In this document: one piece after another, positions 1 to 9,012 of the stretch
Layout of the letters: the number at the start of each line of letters is the position of its first letter
Numbering within the stretch: the stretch's first letter is position 1
Source of the DNA: Larix sibirica
Lineage: Eukaryota > Streptophyta > Pinopsida > Pinales > Pinaceae
Length of the DNA: 23,402 bases
Direction of reading: 5' to 3'
Assembly (NCBI GenBank): GCA_004151065.3
Contig: NWUY0300011340.1
Span: 12,393-35,794, forward strand
Program-made: the position numbers and the translations under genes
Notes under the pieces: model-generated
Databases searched by the model: none
What the model saw: the letters and a program-made list of their open reading frames with translations, nothing else
Told to the model about the DNA's origin: nothing

Positions 1-480
1 TTTATTTTATTTTATTTTTTTATTTTTTTTATAATTCATTTTATTATAAATATTATAACAATGATTAAATTTTTTTATCGATTTTATTTAATTAATTGTT
101 TTGAAATTAATGAAAATTTGGTTAATGGCAAATGCTAATTACTTTGCTTTCTTGCTTTCTCTGATTTTGTCGAAAAGACTATTTTTCAAGTGTGTACTGG
201 CTATTACCTAATTACATGTTTTGATTCCGGTGTTTATTTTATAAATAATAATAATAATAAATAACAATTATATGCTAGTTCGTGATCATATGAGACAAAG
301 CATTGTATTCATTTTTAATATAAATTTAAGATTTAGAAAATTTATATGATATGTATTTAGAAACTGAAAAAATATATCATAATTTATTTATAAATCATTA
401 AGCTCGAAAGGCGTTTAATTGATAATTGCATGCATCATATATGGCAAGAAGCAATCAAATGGTACATGCCATTCATGTGG
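1..480. other. AT-rich intergenic DNA, no gene seen
   Basis: The stretch is very AT-rich. It opens with a T-rich run at 1-30 and has an (ATA)n-type microsatellite near 241-264. No reading frame, splice-flanked coding block or recognisable repeat family was seen on either strand. Confidence 0.6.
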
Positions 481-1185
481 ATTAATAAAGGCTATAGGGA
501 GGGAGGGTTGGCACATTCTCTCCCCGGTTTAAACCTGATGACTATAGGCGTATGTGCAAGTGGAGTGTACCAGATGCAAGATATTTTGAATAGTTGGAGT
601 GTTTGAGTGATGTATGGAGACGCATAGTCTGTTAAGGGAATGATGCAATACAGGGAACTAGGAGGTGATGAATAGACACTTAGTCACAGGGACTGGTTGC
701 TTCATGCATCGCAATGGTTGCATAATTTTTGCAGTCGCAAATGGGAAACAAGGTTGATTCCTGTCTCAAGCTCGAATTAGAAGGGCTTGTAGGTTTAGAG
801 TTCGTCATCAGCATTTTGAATTGTCTAGGAGACGTGGTATTGGTTAAAGTTTGGAAGTTGTTCTCATCGGGCTTGATGTGGTGTCTAGGTCGACCTTCAA
901 GGTCTTGGCAGGGGATTCAGTCGATTGTTGGTTCTTGGTTCTGCCCCTGCCTAAAGTTTTAGAGCGGGTGAGGATGTATTGATGGGGACGTGGTCGGAGA
1001 ATTCATCGTGGGAACGAGGGCCAAGGGACAATGAGGGTGTAGCATGAGGCAATTGAAGTTGAAAATGTATACTACCAAGCACTTCCCCTAAGGTTTAGGC
1101 ACAAATTTTAAGGGCTGAAGATTGGGTAAAGGAGGAATAGAAGGTTATTGGTCCAGAGACAATTGTAGAGGAGATGTAGCCTTGG
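481..1185. other. Less AT-rich stretch without supportable gene
   Basis: Base composition changes near 490 to a purine-rich plus strand with many G runs, unlike the AT-rich DNA on both sides. A 77-codon frame at 729-962 is rich in Leu, Val and Trp and matches nothing I recognise. The shift in composition could mark an old transposon body, but no LTR, primer-binding site or protein motif supports a family call. Confidence 0.4.
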
Positions 1186-1452
1186 GTGGAGGATGTTAGT
1201 TACATGAGGATGCATGATACTAAGTACTTAAGAACTTTGTCAATCCATTGGACCACCAAATCCTTGCTAGGAAAGGTTTTCCTTGACACCAAAGACGAGA
1301 AGAACAAGCTTCTCCTGCAAATGGGCGAGATGAATCACAAGCTAAACTTCTTGATCAGAGCTACAACGAGCAAAGATTATGTTCCAAAGGTCAAACCTCC
1401 AACACATGAGGTACCATATGTTAATATATCTGATAATGAGATGGCTTATTAG
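1186..1452 (+). CDS. Hypothetical short ORF, 88 codons
   Basis: I do not recognise this protein. The frame is hydrophilic and rich in Lys, Asp and Glu. A central segment (about residues 35-60) is Lys/Glu/Leu/Met-rich and could form an amphipathic helix, followed by a Pro/Val-rich tail near residues 68-80. It has no signal peptide, membrane span or metal-binding motif. The amino-acid mix looks more protein-like than other chance frames nearby, and the DNA is less AT-rich than its surroundings. It could be the end of a decayed transposon gene or a pseudogene fragment. Chance occurrence is also possible because the frame is short and no intron signals or homologues were seen. Confidence 0.15.
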   Translation: MEDVSYMRMHDTKYLRTLSIHWTTKSLLGKVFLDTKDEKNKLLLQMGEMNHKLNFLIRATTSKDYVPKVKPPTHEVPYVNISDNEMAY

Positions 1453-1974
1453 TTATGATTCCTGTCATAGTTTTTATTTCAGTTATCATAATTTTGTTAA
1501 TGGATTTGTAGGTCTAACTACTAGTCTGAATAACATAGTTAAGACTTTTTATGATTTTATCTGCAAACTTTTATTTGATTTATGGTCAGATTTCCTAGGG
1601 CTGGCCAATTTTGCCTACTCTATAACTTCTGATTTTGTTAATATAAATTTTATTAAAATTTATAATTCCAATTATATTGGAGAACAAACAACCTTTCCAG
1701 TAGTTTGTATATTATGCTTAACAAAATCCTATGAAAGTTTGACTAAAGTTTACCATTTGAATTTTCTTACCATTTTTTTAATACATTTTGAGTTGCATAA
1801 TTAATTTTCTATTTAAAATTATTAAAAGTTATAATTTAAGAATAATGCTCATTACAATATCATAATTAATATCATTTACATTAAAAATCTAGTGATCATT
1901 TTTATTAACAAATTTATTTCGTTTCAAAATAATTTCATGATTATTTAAAAATTATATATATATATATATATTCC
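1453..1974. other. AT-rich spacer ending in (TA)n microsatellite
   Basis: The DNA is strongly AT-rich with no believable gene. A long frame at 1379-1804 reads as Phe/Ile/Tyr/Asn-rich sequence typical of translated AT-rich DNA. A pure TA repeat at about 1953-1971 sits directly against the 3' side of the LINE remnant. Confidence 0.5.
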
Positions 1975-2269
1975 AAGGGAAAAAACGTAATTTAATTAAG
2001 AGAGTAATCAAATTACATATTGTAAAAAGCATTTTAAATGCCTTTCAGAGAGAGTATCCAACATGGAGTTGTATCAAATCATCCTATATATACATGTAAG
2101 AGTGTATCGAGGATCCCCATGGGCCTCTAAAGTGGCAAAAAATATGTATCCCGATAAAAAAAGTAGAGTTTAGATAGTATTAACTGTCCAATAGTTCCAG
2201 TCCTTATATGAAAGGTCGATGAAAAAATTCAAAAGCTTGGCCATGTTTTGTGGCCGTAATCTTCCACTG
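1975..2269 (-). other. Probable LINE 3' untranslated region
   Basis: This is non-coding sequence after the RNase H end on the minus strand. It runs towards a short T-run/CCC and the (TA)n tract instead of an obvious poly(A) tail. It is assigned to the LINE only by position. Confidence 0.4.
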
Positions 2270-2650
2270 ACCAAAAGGCAGAGTTAGTCCTTGTTTGGAA
2301 AGTTGGTCTGCATAATTGTTGCGCTCCCTATAAACATGTCAAAAAGAGAAGGTTTCAAAATCCCTCAGAAGTCGCAATACATCTGCCAATATATTACTTC
2401 AATAAAGATTGTGACACTGCTGTATTTTGTTGACCCAGTTGATCACATTCATAGAGTCACCGAAGATTTGAATATGAGTGCAATTCTTTTCAAGAGCGAA
2501 ACAAAGAAGTAACTTGAGAGCAAATAGTTCAGCAAAATTGTTTGTTCCAGGTCCAAGTCCCATATGAATGTGAAAAAGGAGGAGTGCGAAAGGTGTAGTA
2601 CATCCCCCCCCACAGAGCTGGTCATTTGCCACCCGATCGAAATAATCCCA
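2270..2650 (-). pseudogene. LINE RNase H domain, frameshifted
   Basis: Minus-strand pieces of a plant-LINE RNase H domain lie in order. First comes a WDYFDR segment with the first catalytic Asp (codon near 2636-2638), then a CGGG turn. Next is GLGPGTNNFAELFALKL with the catalytic Glu, then FGDSMNVINWV with the second Asp, and last RERNNYADQLSKQGL with the terminal Asp. The four carboxylates are visible, but not in one frame. A run of eight C (plus strand, near 2604-2611) coincides with a frame change, and there is an in-frame TGA at 2339-2341. The domain would remove RNA from RNA:DNA hybrids during retrotransposition. Confidence 0.8.
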
Positions 2651-2866
2651 AGGGTGTGGGGGGTCAATGGATTCTATGATGATAAGTGTAGATAGGGGGG
2701 AATGTTTTAATTAGGGAAAATATTCCAAGATATCCACACTCTGTGCAACCACCGGATCAAGGACAGTTTGTTTCTCGAGAAAGAGTGCCTTGTTGCGAGC
2801 CAACCATGTGCCCCAGATGACCAAAAGGGGGAGTTCCTGATAGTGCAGAGTAACAGAGGAGTCAAA

Positions 2867-3223
2867 CTACTTCCTCTTGGCTTGTTCCACCATGTTTCCA
2901 GTCCAAAGAGTACCCAGATTTAAACATGGTATCAACAGAGTCCAGATATGTAAGATGAAGGGGCAAGAGATAAAAAGATGTTGAATAGTTTCAAATGCCT
3001 GTTTGCACAATGGGCACCACCCAGGTCCTTCAATCCGCCAACATTTCATTTTTTCCCATACTGGGACTTTGTTAGACAAGGCGCACCATATAAAAAGTCT
3101 GGATTTTAGTGGGCATTTAGAGTGCCAAATTGTTTTCCACCACCATCGAGGTTCACCCCCTTCAAGTTCACCAGGCAATAATTTGTAGCCCATCTTTGCC
3201 CATCTTAAGGGTGTATAAACCAA
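2867..3223 (-). pseudogene. LINE zf-RVT zinc-binding domain
   Basis: The frame contains the classic zf-RVT pattern. A W.KTIWHSKCPLK block is followed by RLFIWCALSNKVPVWEKM, then a Cys/His cluster GWCPLCKQAFETIQHLFISC with a CPxC pair, a His and a final Cys. In plant LINEs this domain sits between the reverse transcriptase and RNase H and is thought to bind nucleic acid. It follows the connector in the expected order. The zinc ligands are kept although the element as a whole is broken. Confidence 0.85.
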
Positions 3224-3764
3224 GCAGAGATGGTGTCTTGAGAGTCTGATATTCTGACATGAGTGGATCGGAGAGCGAGGAGGTATTCATTCCAAGTGTC
3301 CCAGTGAGCAGCGGGTAGGCCAATAGTTTCAAATCCTTTCCATCCCTGGTGCATGATAGAGGTAGTCTCCAAGTCGGCAATGTGTGATAGGTGGTGAAAA
3401 CCACGAGCATGCAGAGAGGTTATCAAATGCTGAGGGAGAATGTGTCTATTTTGACACCCCAACTAAGGGTCAAGACCAATGCAGACCTGTGAGCCATCCC
3501 CCACTTTCCAGGCTAGCTTCGATTCGATGATGTGGAAGGCGGAAAGGATAGATTTCCAAATGACAAAGATTCCCACTGTGTAACGGGCAGGAATTCTGAC
3601 CCAATTCGATAGTGAGACCGACGCAATATATTTTTGGATCAGCACCTTTGTCCAAAATTTTTCAGTCGTCAGGAGACGCCATCACGCCTTTGCAGCCATA
3701 GATTTTGCAAAAAGATTATATTCTTGAGTCCCCAGCCTCCCAAAGACTTGGGCTTTGCAAGTGT
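3224..3764 (-). pseudogene. LINE ORF2 connector between RT and zf-RVT, frame-broken
   Basis: Overlapping minus-strand frames at 3463-3655 and 3168-3462 carry the connector of plant LINE ORF2. They contain SFIWKSIL-like sequence (here FVIWKSILSAF), the WKVGDGSQVCIGLDP motif, then the ILPQHLITSL and GWKGFETIGLP stretches. The WKVG(D/N)G...IG.DPW pattern is highly characteristic of the family. At least one stop near 3690 (in the rc codons after SMAAKA) and a frame change near 3463 break the reading frame. Confidence 0.75.
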
Positions 3765-4163
3765 CTACCACTTGACCCAAGGAGATACAGATTTCTCAAA
3801 TTTACCAAACCATAAAAATCTAAAGCAAAGTTTACGAGATTTTTCTAGAATGCTCTTTGGAATCCAAGCTAGGGACATCCAGTAAACCGGAATGGCTTCC
3901 AGCACCGATTTTCTAAGTACCAGTCTCCCAGCCCTAGAGAGCCACCGATGAATCCATGAAGAGAGTCGTTTCTCCAGTTTGGCCAGTAGCCAACCCCAAT
4001 CAGATTTTATGTAGTTATTAGGATTTAAAATGAAACCCAAATATTTAAGACCACTGTCCAGCTCAGTAGACTCATAAGGAAAGAGAGTGGAATAGTGCCG
4101 GGATTCCCGATCTTCCAAGTATGACAAAGAGAGTGAAGATATATCAATACATATGGAAATCAA
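3765..4163 (-). pseudogene. LINE reverse transcriptase, C-terminal (thumb) part
   Basis: The 132-codon frame carries the signature that follows the catalytic core in plant non-LTR reverse transcriptases. It includes KYLGFILNPNNY, then a SDWGWLLAKLEKRLSSW stretch, a GRLVLRKSVLEAIPVYWMS stretch and a CFRFLWFG motif. These correspond to the conserved KYLG...W..L..K...R...W......GR..L.KSVL..IPVY pattern of the family. The Met used as a start is only the first in frame. The true protein began far upstream in sequence lost by 5' truncation. Confidence 0.85.
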
Positions 4164-4165
4164 TA

Positions 4166-4859
4166 TATATATATAATTTTAATATTATTGTTATTATTAT
4201 TTATTAATGTATTAATATATCTATTAATCATATATAGAAAGATATGTAAATATTTATATTTTGTTAAAGTTTTATTTAATAAATATAGATTAAATTATAC
4301 TTAGTTTTATTAATTATGCATATATATGGTCTCTTCTCAAATTTTGACATAGAAGTGATCTGAAAAAGTAAATTCCCCTTCTCTATATCAATTTCTTTCC
4401 CACATACCATTTTGTTGTCTATTTAGTATGAGCCATAAGTATTTCAAGATGAGTTTATTGAGGTTTATGATCTCGGGTACAAGCATGTTAAATTTGATAT
4501 TTTACAATATGTAAGTTTCATAGCAGTGCATTAGGGTCTAGTTTTTCTAAAGTATGGGAGAGCAGTATTGCTAAAATCATTGTTCTAAAATTCTACCTCT
4601 TTCCCAAACTTGTATAGTTGTGTGAAAACAATTATGAGTATAGAGTTGGTGTGTCAAAATATGGTAGTTAAGCCATCTTTTTGTTCACTTTTCAATTTGT
4701 TGATAACATGTTTCATGCTCATAGGGGAGAATTCTTAGTAGATGTTGGCATACAAAGTAATAGGATCTATAATGTGAGCGATCTTTAAGGAAATAAGTCT
4801 TAAAATAATTTTTGGAGCAAAACCATCAATTTCCCACGAAGGGACACCTTACAAGTTGA
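4166..4859. other. AT-rich DNA, no gene recognised
   Basis: The first 150 bases are almost pure A/T. The rest is moderately AT-rich with frequent stops in all frames. No motifs were recognised. Confidence 0.5.
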
Positions 4860-5325
4860 GTACTTTCTATAATTGGGTCAAGGATTAAATTTCTATGTTG
4901 TATTTGGTTTTGGGAAGAGATGATAATGAAATATAATGGTGAACTTGTTGAAGCTCATGTGCTTTCAATGATGGACGAGATTTATCCTACCAAGACACCT
5001 TACATACTATTTAAATACTCCACTTACATTTCCAATGCTATGCAACATCAATTATGTGATTTCTCATAGGTACTTTCAATATCATTCATATATGGTGTAT
5101 TTGGTGTTTTCCCAACAAATGAACACCTTTCAAATACTAGGACTCAACAAAAGGAATGCTAGAGGATATCCTAAACTAGGCATCGAATGGACTTCATTTA
5201 TAAAAATCAATGTTGAAATGTTTGGGTACAAAGACTTCATAATCCATTCCATGGATGAAAGTTTTGGCCTTATCCTAGGGAGTAATGTCTCAAGAATACT
5301 TGCAAAATGTAAAGATCTATTGTAG
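4860..5325 (+). pseudogene. Unrecognised coding-like remnant, frameshifted
   Basis: One frame is open from 4860 to a TAG at 5067-5069 and contains a Met at 4926. A second frame, from a Met at 5035 to a TAG at 5323-5325, reads on with similar composition. Together they look like one decayed coding block with a frame change near 5035-5069. The first part has VEAHVLSMMDEIYPTKTPYI and the second has NKRNARGYPKLGIEWTSF and FGYKDFIIHSMDES. The amino-acid balance is more protein-like than in nearby chance frames, but I know no family for it. It is most likely an old transposon gene. Chance cannot be excluded. Confidence 0.25.
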
Positions 5326-5420
5326 GATGATTATGAAATCAAGACAAGAGATAGGGTTTTGTTTGAAAAATATATTGTAATTAGGGTCTATATGTTAAAT
5401 TTTGAGCATTAATTCACAAT

Positions 5421-5421
5421 N
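5421..5421. other. Single undetermined base at left end of the 8.9-kb block
   Basis: One N separates flank ending ATTCACAAT from the block beginning GAGTCAATC. The same block start recurs immediately after the N at 14333. This is best read as a contig join and not as a biological base. Confidence 0.85.
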
Positions 5422-5588
5422 GAGTCAATCTCCTACTAATAGGTATCCCTCCCATAACAAATGACCCGGCAAAAGATGCTTTTTAAGTTTCCACAAGGCC
5501 TTCCAGAGGTTGCAAATCTTAAACAACCATGTCTTCAGTTTTGACTTCAGACTCTATAACTTTTTCAGTCTACCACCCAAAATAAACT
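5422..5588. repeat. 167-bp direct repeat within LINE, left unit
   Basis: It starts GAGTCAATCTCCTACTAATAGG and matches 5787-5954 with roughly 10% difference and one single-base gap. On the minus strand it encodes the first half of the zf-RVT domain. The unit begins exactly at the block boundary, so its left part may be cut. Confidence 0.85.
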
Positions 5589-5786
5589 CCACAACCTAGG
5601 GGAGTGTATCCCCCAGCAATGCTGCTTTCCAGGTAATCGACATAGGGAGGAACTGACTACAAAGGAGACAACTCAATCCCAGACAGTCTTAGCAAAAGGA
5701 CAAAACCAGAAAGGGTGTTTGAGAGTTTCAGTTCTGCCACACAAAAACATGTGGGCTGTAATTTGTAAGTTGTAACATACCTAGGT

Positions 5787-5954
5787 GAGTCAATATCCTA
5801 CTAATAGGTAGCCCCCCCATAATAAGTGACCAGGCAAAAGATGCTTTTTAAGTTTCCACCAAGGCCTTCCAGAAGCTGCAAATCCTAAACAACCATGTCT
5901 TCAGTTTTCATTTCAGCCTCTATAACTTTTTCAGTCTACCACCCAAAATAAACT
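5787..5954. repeat. 168-bp direct repeat within LINE, right unit
   Basis: This is the second unit of the imperfect repeat, offset by 365-366 bases. On the minus strand it directly follows the FILGGRLKKL end, which is the expected place in ORF2. The left unit is therefore the extra, duplicated one. Confidence 0.85.
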
Positions 5955-6728
5955 TTTGATAGAGCCACTTATATTCATCAGTAGGCTTGCATTTAACAAA
6001 GGCCTTTGACTTGTTCCACTTCCAGTCTTTCCGCCAGGACTGGGGTAGATCGATTTTGATAAAAAGAGAATCAGGGATCATGTCCTTAACCCTGTATAGA
6101 ATGAGTCTGTCAGGGTTGGCAAGTTGAAATCTTGCTTTAATATCAGGCCATGGCACCCAATCTCTGCCCTGGGAGTTGAAGATATCCTTGACAAGGTTGA
6201 TGCCTTTTTTGAAGAATTGAAGGACTGAGAACTGGTTGTTCTTGGCCAAGGTCTTGCCCTCATATAGGAAAATACTTAGTGAACCACCACAAAGGATGAT
6301 CACTGGACAAGAGCCCAAACCCAAGGGATCTCTCCCCTTCAGCTGAGGAAGGGCTTAACTACTTCGCAAGACTTCCAAATACTCTGAGCAACAAATGTAC
6401 ATCTTCCCTTAACCATGGTTGGGGTGACCACAAGAGTCTCAAACTTCAGGCCTTGCTAGGATTTCTTACCGAGGGGTGCTCCTGATGTTTATACAATTCA
6501 TAAACAGCACCTTCCAAGCTTTTTTTCCTTCCAGAGCATGAATCACTCAGTTAGCAGAAAGGTCTTGGTCCTGAATCTGGGTTTTAATGGTCCCTTTGCC
6601 CACCCTGTTTTTAGGGTTACAACACGTAACTCCCTGTTAACTCTACAGGAGACTTTGTCTCTAGAGTTATTCTCCCATAAAATGATTCTCAGGGCATTCT
6701 CCAGCCTCTGGTAAGCACTGGTAGTCAT

Positions 6729-7258
6729 GAATGGTAAAATGTCATTTCAATTATTATTATTTCCTTTTGTTGTTTCTTGGCATTTCTTCTGCTTATTCTT
6801 ATGGCTGTTTGTGTTGTTTCTTTCATGACTTTACTAGGAGATATTCTGCAAAGCTTTTACCAAGATTTAACTCAAGTTTATTATCTGAGCTTGCCTCATA
6901 CTTTAATCTGTAGAAATTTTAGCTTCCCTACATATCTCATAATACCTACGATTTCTTGATAAGATCTTTTATGAGTTCTGCAAGTAGGGTCATGCATTTG
7001 TATCTATAAATTCCTTCCTACATATCTCATTATACCTGTGAATTCTTGATAAGATATTTTACGAGTTCTGCAAGTAGGATCATGCATTTGTATCTATAAA
7101 GTCCTTTTCAGTATGCTTTCACTTCTGGTATATGTTGGCTTGTCTATGTGTCTCAATGCATAGAGGCTGTAAGGAGTATTCGTTAACTGTCATAATGGAC
7201 CAAAATCAAATCATAAAGAGTACTAATTTTGGCATTTGGTCATGCTCTGACCTTGCAG
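6729..7258 (+). other. Intron-like DNA upstream of aminotransferase exon, copy 1
   Basis: The plus strand is T-rich and ends in TGACCTTGCAG, a good 3' splice site just before the exon at 7259. No upstream exon of the enzyme (for example its LGIGDTTEPIP-like segment) was found, so this is the 3' part of an intron that continues beyond the LINE. Copy 2 is at 15641-16170. Confidence 0.6.
6924..7103. repeat. 90-bp tandem duplication, copy 1
   Basis: Two units of 90 bases (about 6924-7013 and 7014-7103) share TTCCTACATATCTCAT, TTCTTGATAAGAT and GTTCTGCAAGTAGG and differ at a few positions. They lie in intron-like DNA 150 bases upstream of the exon. The same pair occurs at 15836-16015. Confidence 0.85.
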
Positions 7259-7321
7259 CATGCACAAGCTTTATCGACAAGAGAGGGTTATAGTGGATAT
7301 GGACCAGAACAAGGTGAAAAG
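7259..7321 (+). CDS. DAPL: LL-diaminopimelate aminotransferase, partial exon (copy 1)
   Basis: This is a 63-bp exon of 21 codons bounded by CCTTGCAG on the left and GTACGAAG on the right, open in phase 0. It encodes ALSTREGYSGYGPEQG with short flanks, matching the conserved ALST.EGYSGYG.EQG segment near the N-terminus of plant LL-diaminopimelate aminotransferase (AGD2/DapL family). The enzyme is a chloroplast PLP-dependent aminotransferase that converts tetrahydrodipicolinate to LL-diaminopimelate in lysine synthesis. The next exon lies 1,691 bp downstream. The exon is intact, but no start exon is visible here. The defence paralogue ALD1 is an alternative, though EGYSGYG and the next exon fit DapL better. 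Confidence 0.8.
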
Positions 7322-7546
7322 GTACGAAGCACATTGATCATGCTTTAGATCCGTATTAGTTCTAACTGCAGATTCATCAAAAATTTATCTGTAGCGTTTG
7401 TATGAGTGTGAATATTGACTTAATGTAATTACATGCTTTTTGGTTTTATTTTTCATTTATTCGTTAAACTCCTCAATTTTTCCCTGTTTTGTCTTCTTTC
7501 TCTGTTTTTAACTTTTTACCAGATATGGTTACTTTATTAGGAGATG

Positions 7547-7612
7547 TGCTAGGTATTCCTTATTTTTCGATTTGTACCGACTTTACCCTGGAGTCCCATT
7601 GAGCTTTCTTTG
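7547..7612. repeat. 66-bp perfect direct repeat in intron, first unit (copy 1)
   Basis: TGCTAGGTATTCCTTA to GAGCTTTCTTTG is identical, base for base, to 7761-7826, offset by 214 bases. The DNA between the units is unrelated. No coding potential was seen. Confidence 0.9.
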
Positions 7613-7760
7613 GTTATGAGTGGACATTAATATAATGTCATTTCATTTCATTTATGTGTGAAATGTAACTTTTGCTCAAACTGGATATTTTTTTGAAAAC
7701 ATGCAAACTAGATTTTGGAATTCCTTAATTCAAGTGCACATTAATGAGAAAGCTAGCAGT

Positions 7761-7826
7761 TGCTAGGTATTCCTTATTTTTCGATTTGTACCGACTTTAC
7801 CCTGGAGTCCCATTGAGCTTTCTTTG
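7761..7826. repeat. 66-bp perfect direct repeat in intron, second unit (copy 1)
   Basis: This is the exact match of 7547-7612. The sequences immediately outside the units differ, so the repeat ends are sharp. Confidence 0.9.
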
Positions 7827-9012
7827 TTGACAGCTGTTTTCTGACTCAACATAAGAGGCTAACCCATTATCCAAAGTCCAATCCGAGTGCACATTCATTC
7901 TGACATTATTGATACAAGTCTCTTATGTTTCTGCTAATCTCGAGACCATTCTCAACATTGTTAGGGGATCCCTTTGGATTTTCATCTCGCCAGCTTTATT
8001 GTTGTCAATTTTTTGTATCGAAACCTGGAGATCAGGCTTCTCTATCTTGTTTTGTTTGCTTTTCACAGTCTATTCTGAATCTCTACACTGCAAGTCATTA
8101 TCATTTTTGCAATCCACATTGAGTCCATATTTTCTCCACTGGAATGTGAAAGTGTCTTAATTTCCAGGTGCACATGTATTTTAGCAACCCATGTCTTCAT
8201 CCACAGCCTTACATATCTTTGAGATGAGCCTTTTGAGGATATTTATAGGCACACAATAGCCTTTGATTTCTTTTGGAGGATTGTCCAGTCAATTGACATC
8301 CAAAACCTTTAATTCCTGCTTATGCAGCACTAGGATATTTCCTACGGGGAAGACTCTCTGTTGTCCTTATTAGGCTCTGGAAGTGTGTTTTGTCCTTATT
8401 AAGCTTGTCATTTTTATATCTTTCTTTTATTTTTAGTAGGCCCTTTTATGTGGGATTCTTCTCAAGTTTATGGAGACTCTTTTCCATGTCCAAACTTTGT
8501 TTCATAACCCTATGTACCATCTGCAACATGCGAGGGCCCAAAGAGAGACTTTCCTTAATATAGGAGGCTGTAACATGTATGGCTTCCACTAATGCACCTG
8601 TGAATGAAAATGATACAGAAGAAAAAGACTGTAATCAAGCAATGTGAATGGATGTAAACCTGAAAATGTAATTCAATGCCAATTCTAAAACAGATCCTAA
8701 CTGGAATATCTTGGGGTTGGGTCCTTGTATTTTCAAACATGTAGGATTCATGAAAGAAGGGATTCTGTGTGCAAACAAATATATGATTGGAGAGTGCAAA
8801 ACAGGAAAATAAAATTTGCAGTGGGACCCAACTAGAAGTATCAGACAGGTTACTGGAGGAAATAAAATATATCACATCTATGCTGGATAGCAAGACATTT
8901 TATTAATCCTATTTTTTCATGGGTATAAATGTTTTCTTTTGTGTCTTGGATTGTTTAATTGCTTTGGTATATATCAACAGATGCTTATCCATTTATGTGG
9001 TGGTATATGCAG

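Larger units (their letters stand above)
1975..4165 (-). mobile_element. 5'-truncated, decayed L1-type LINE (antisense)
   Basis: On the minus strand the order is the end of the reverse transcriptase, a connector, a zf-RVT zinc-binding domain, an RNase H domain and a probable 3' untranslated tail. This is the order expected for the C-terminal half of ORF2 in plant L1 elements. The endonuclease and the catalytic core of the reverse transcriptase (the YADD-type motif) are missing, so the copy is 5'-truncated near 4165. Several frame changes and in-frame stops show that it is dead. TA-rich microsatellite DNA lies at both ends (about 1953-1971 and 4163-4176). Exact ends are uncertain because the 3' tail lacks a clear poly(A). 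Confidence 0.85.
5422..6728 (-). mobile_element. Decayed LINE fragment, copy 1 (antisense, intronic)
   Basis: The minus strand carries ORF2 C-terminal sequence of a plant L1-type LINE. Near 6710-6540 there is a LENALRIILWEN block (post-RT connector). From 6324 to 5920 a 134-codon frame holds GINLVKDIFNSQGRDWVPW, FQLANPDRLILYRV and a YQKFILGGRL end. It is followed by zf-RVT remnants: a FWKALVET segment and, near 5750-5685, HMFLCGRTETLKHPFWFCPF. Stops (for example TGG to TGA after KTVWD) and frame changes show that it is inactive. No RT core or RNase H was found. Since it lies upstream of a sense-strand exon, it probably sits in an intron of the aminotransferase gene, in antisense. Confidence 0.8.
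7322..9012 (+). other. Intron of aminotransferase gene, 1,691 bp (copy 1)
   Basis: It begins GTACGAAG after the exon at 7259-7321 and ends TATATGCAG before the exon at 9013. It joins two phase-0 exons whose products are adjacent in the known protein. The intron is T-rich on the plus strand, as in plants. It contains the perfect 66-bp direct repeat. A 112-codon minus frame at 8555-8893 is Phe/Ser/Cys-rich and looks like translated intron. Copy 2 is at 16234-17924. Confidence 0.75.

Noticed and set aside
1379-1804. 141-codon plus-strand ORF
   Set aside because: Its product is Phe/Ile/Asn/Tyr-rich, as expected from AT-rich non-coding DNA, and overlaps a more plausible frame at its start.
7622-7640. 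Small palindrome GACATTAATATAATGTC as a possible hairpin or terminator
   Set aside because: Seven-base AT-rich arms are common by chance in this composition, and no transposon ends flank it.
8555-8893. 112-codon minus-strand ORF in the intron
   Set aside because: It is Phe/Ser/Cys/Ile-rich, lies opposite purine-rich intron sequence between two sense exons, and has no recognisable motif.
8959-9012. N-terminal part of the open frame running into the exon at 9013
   Set aside because: The first 18 codons translate the intron end. The conserved protein match and the TATATGCAG splice site begin at 9013.
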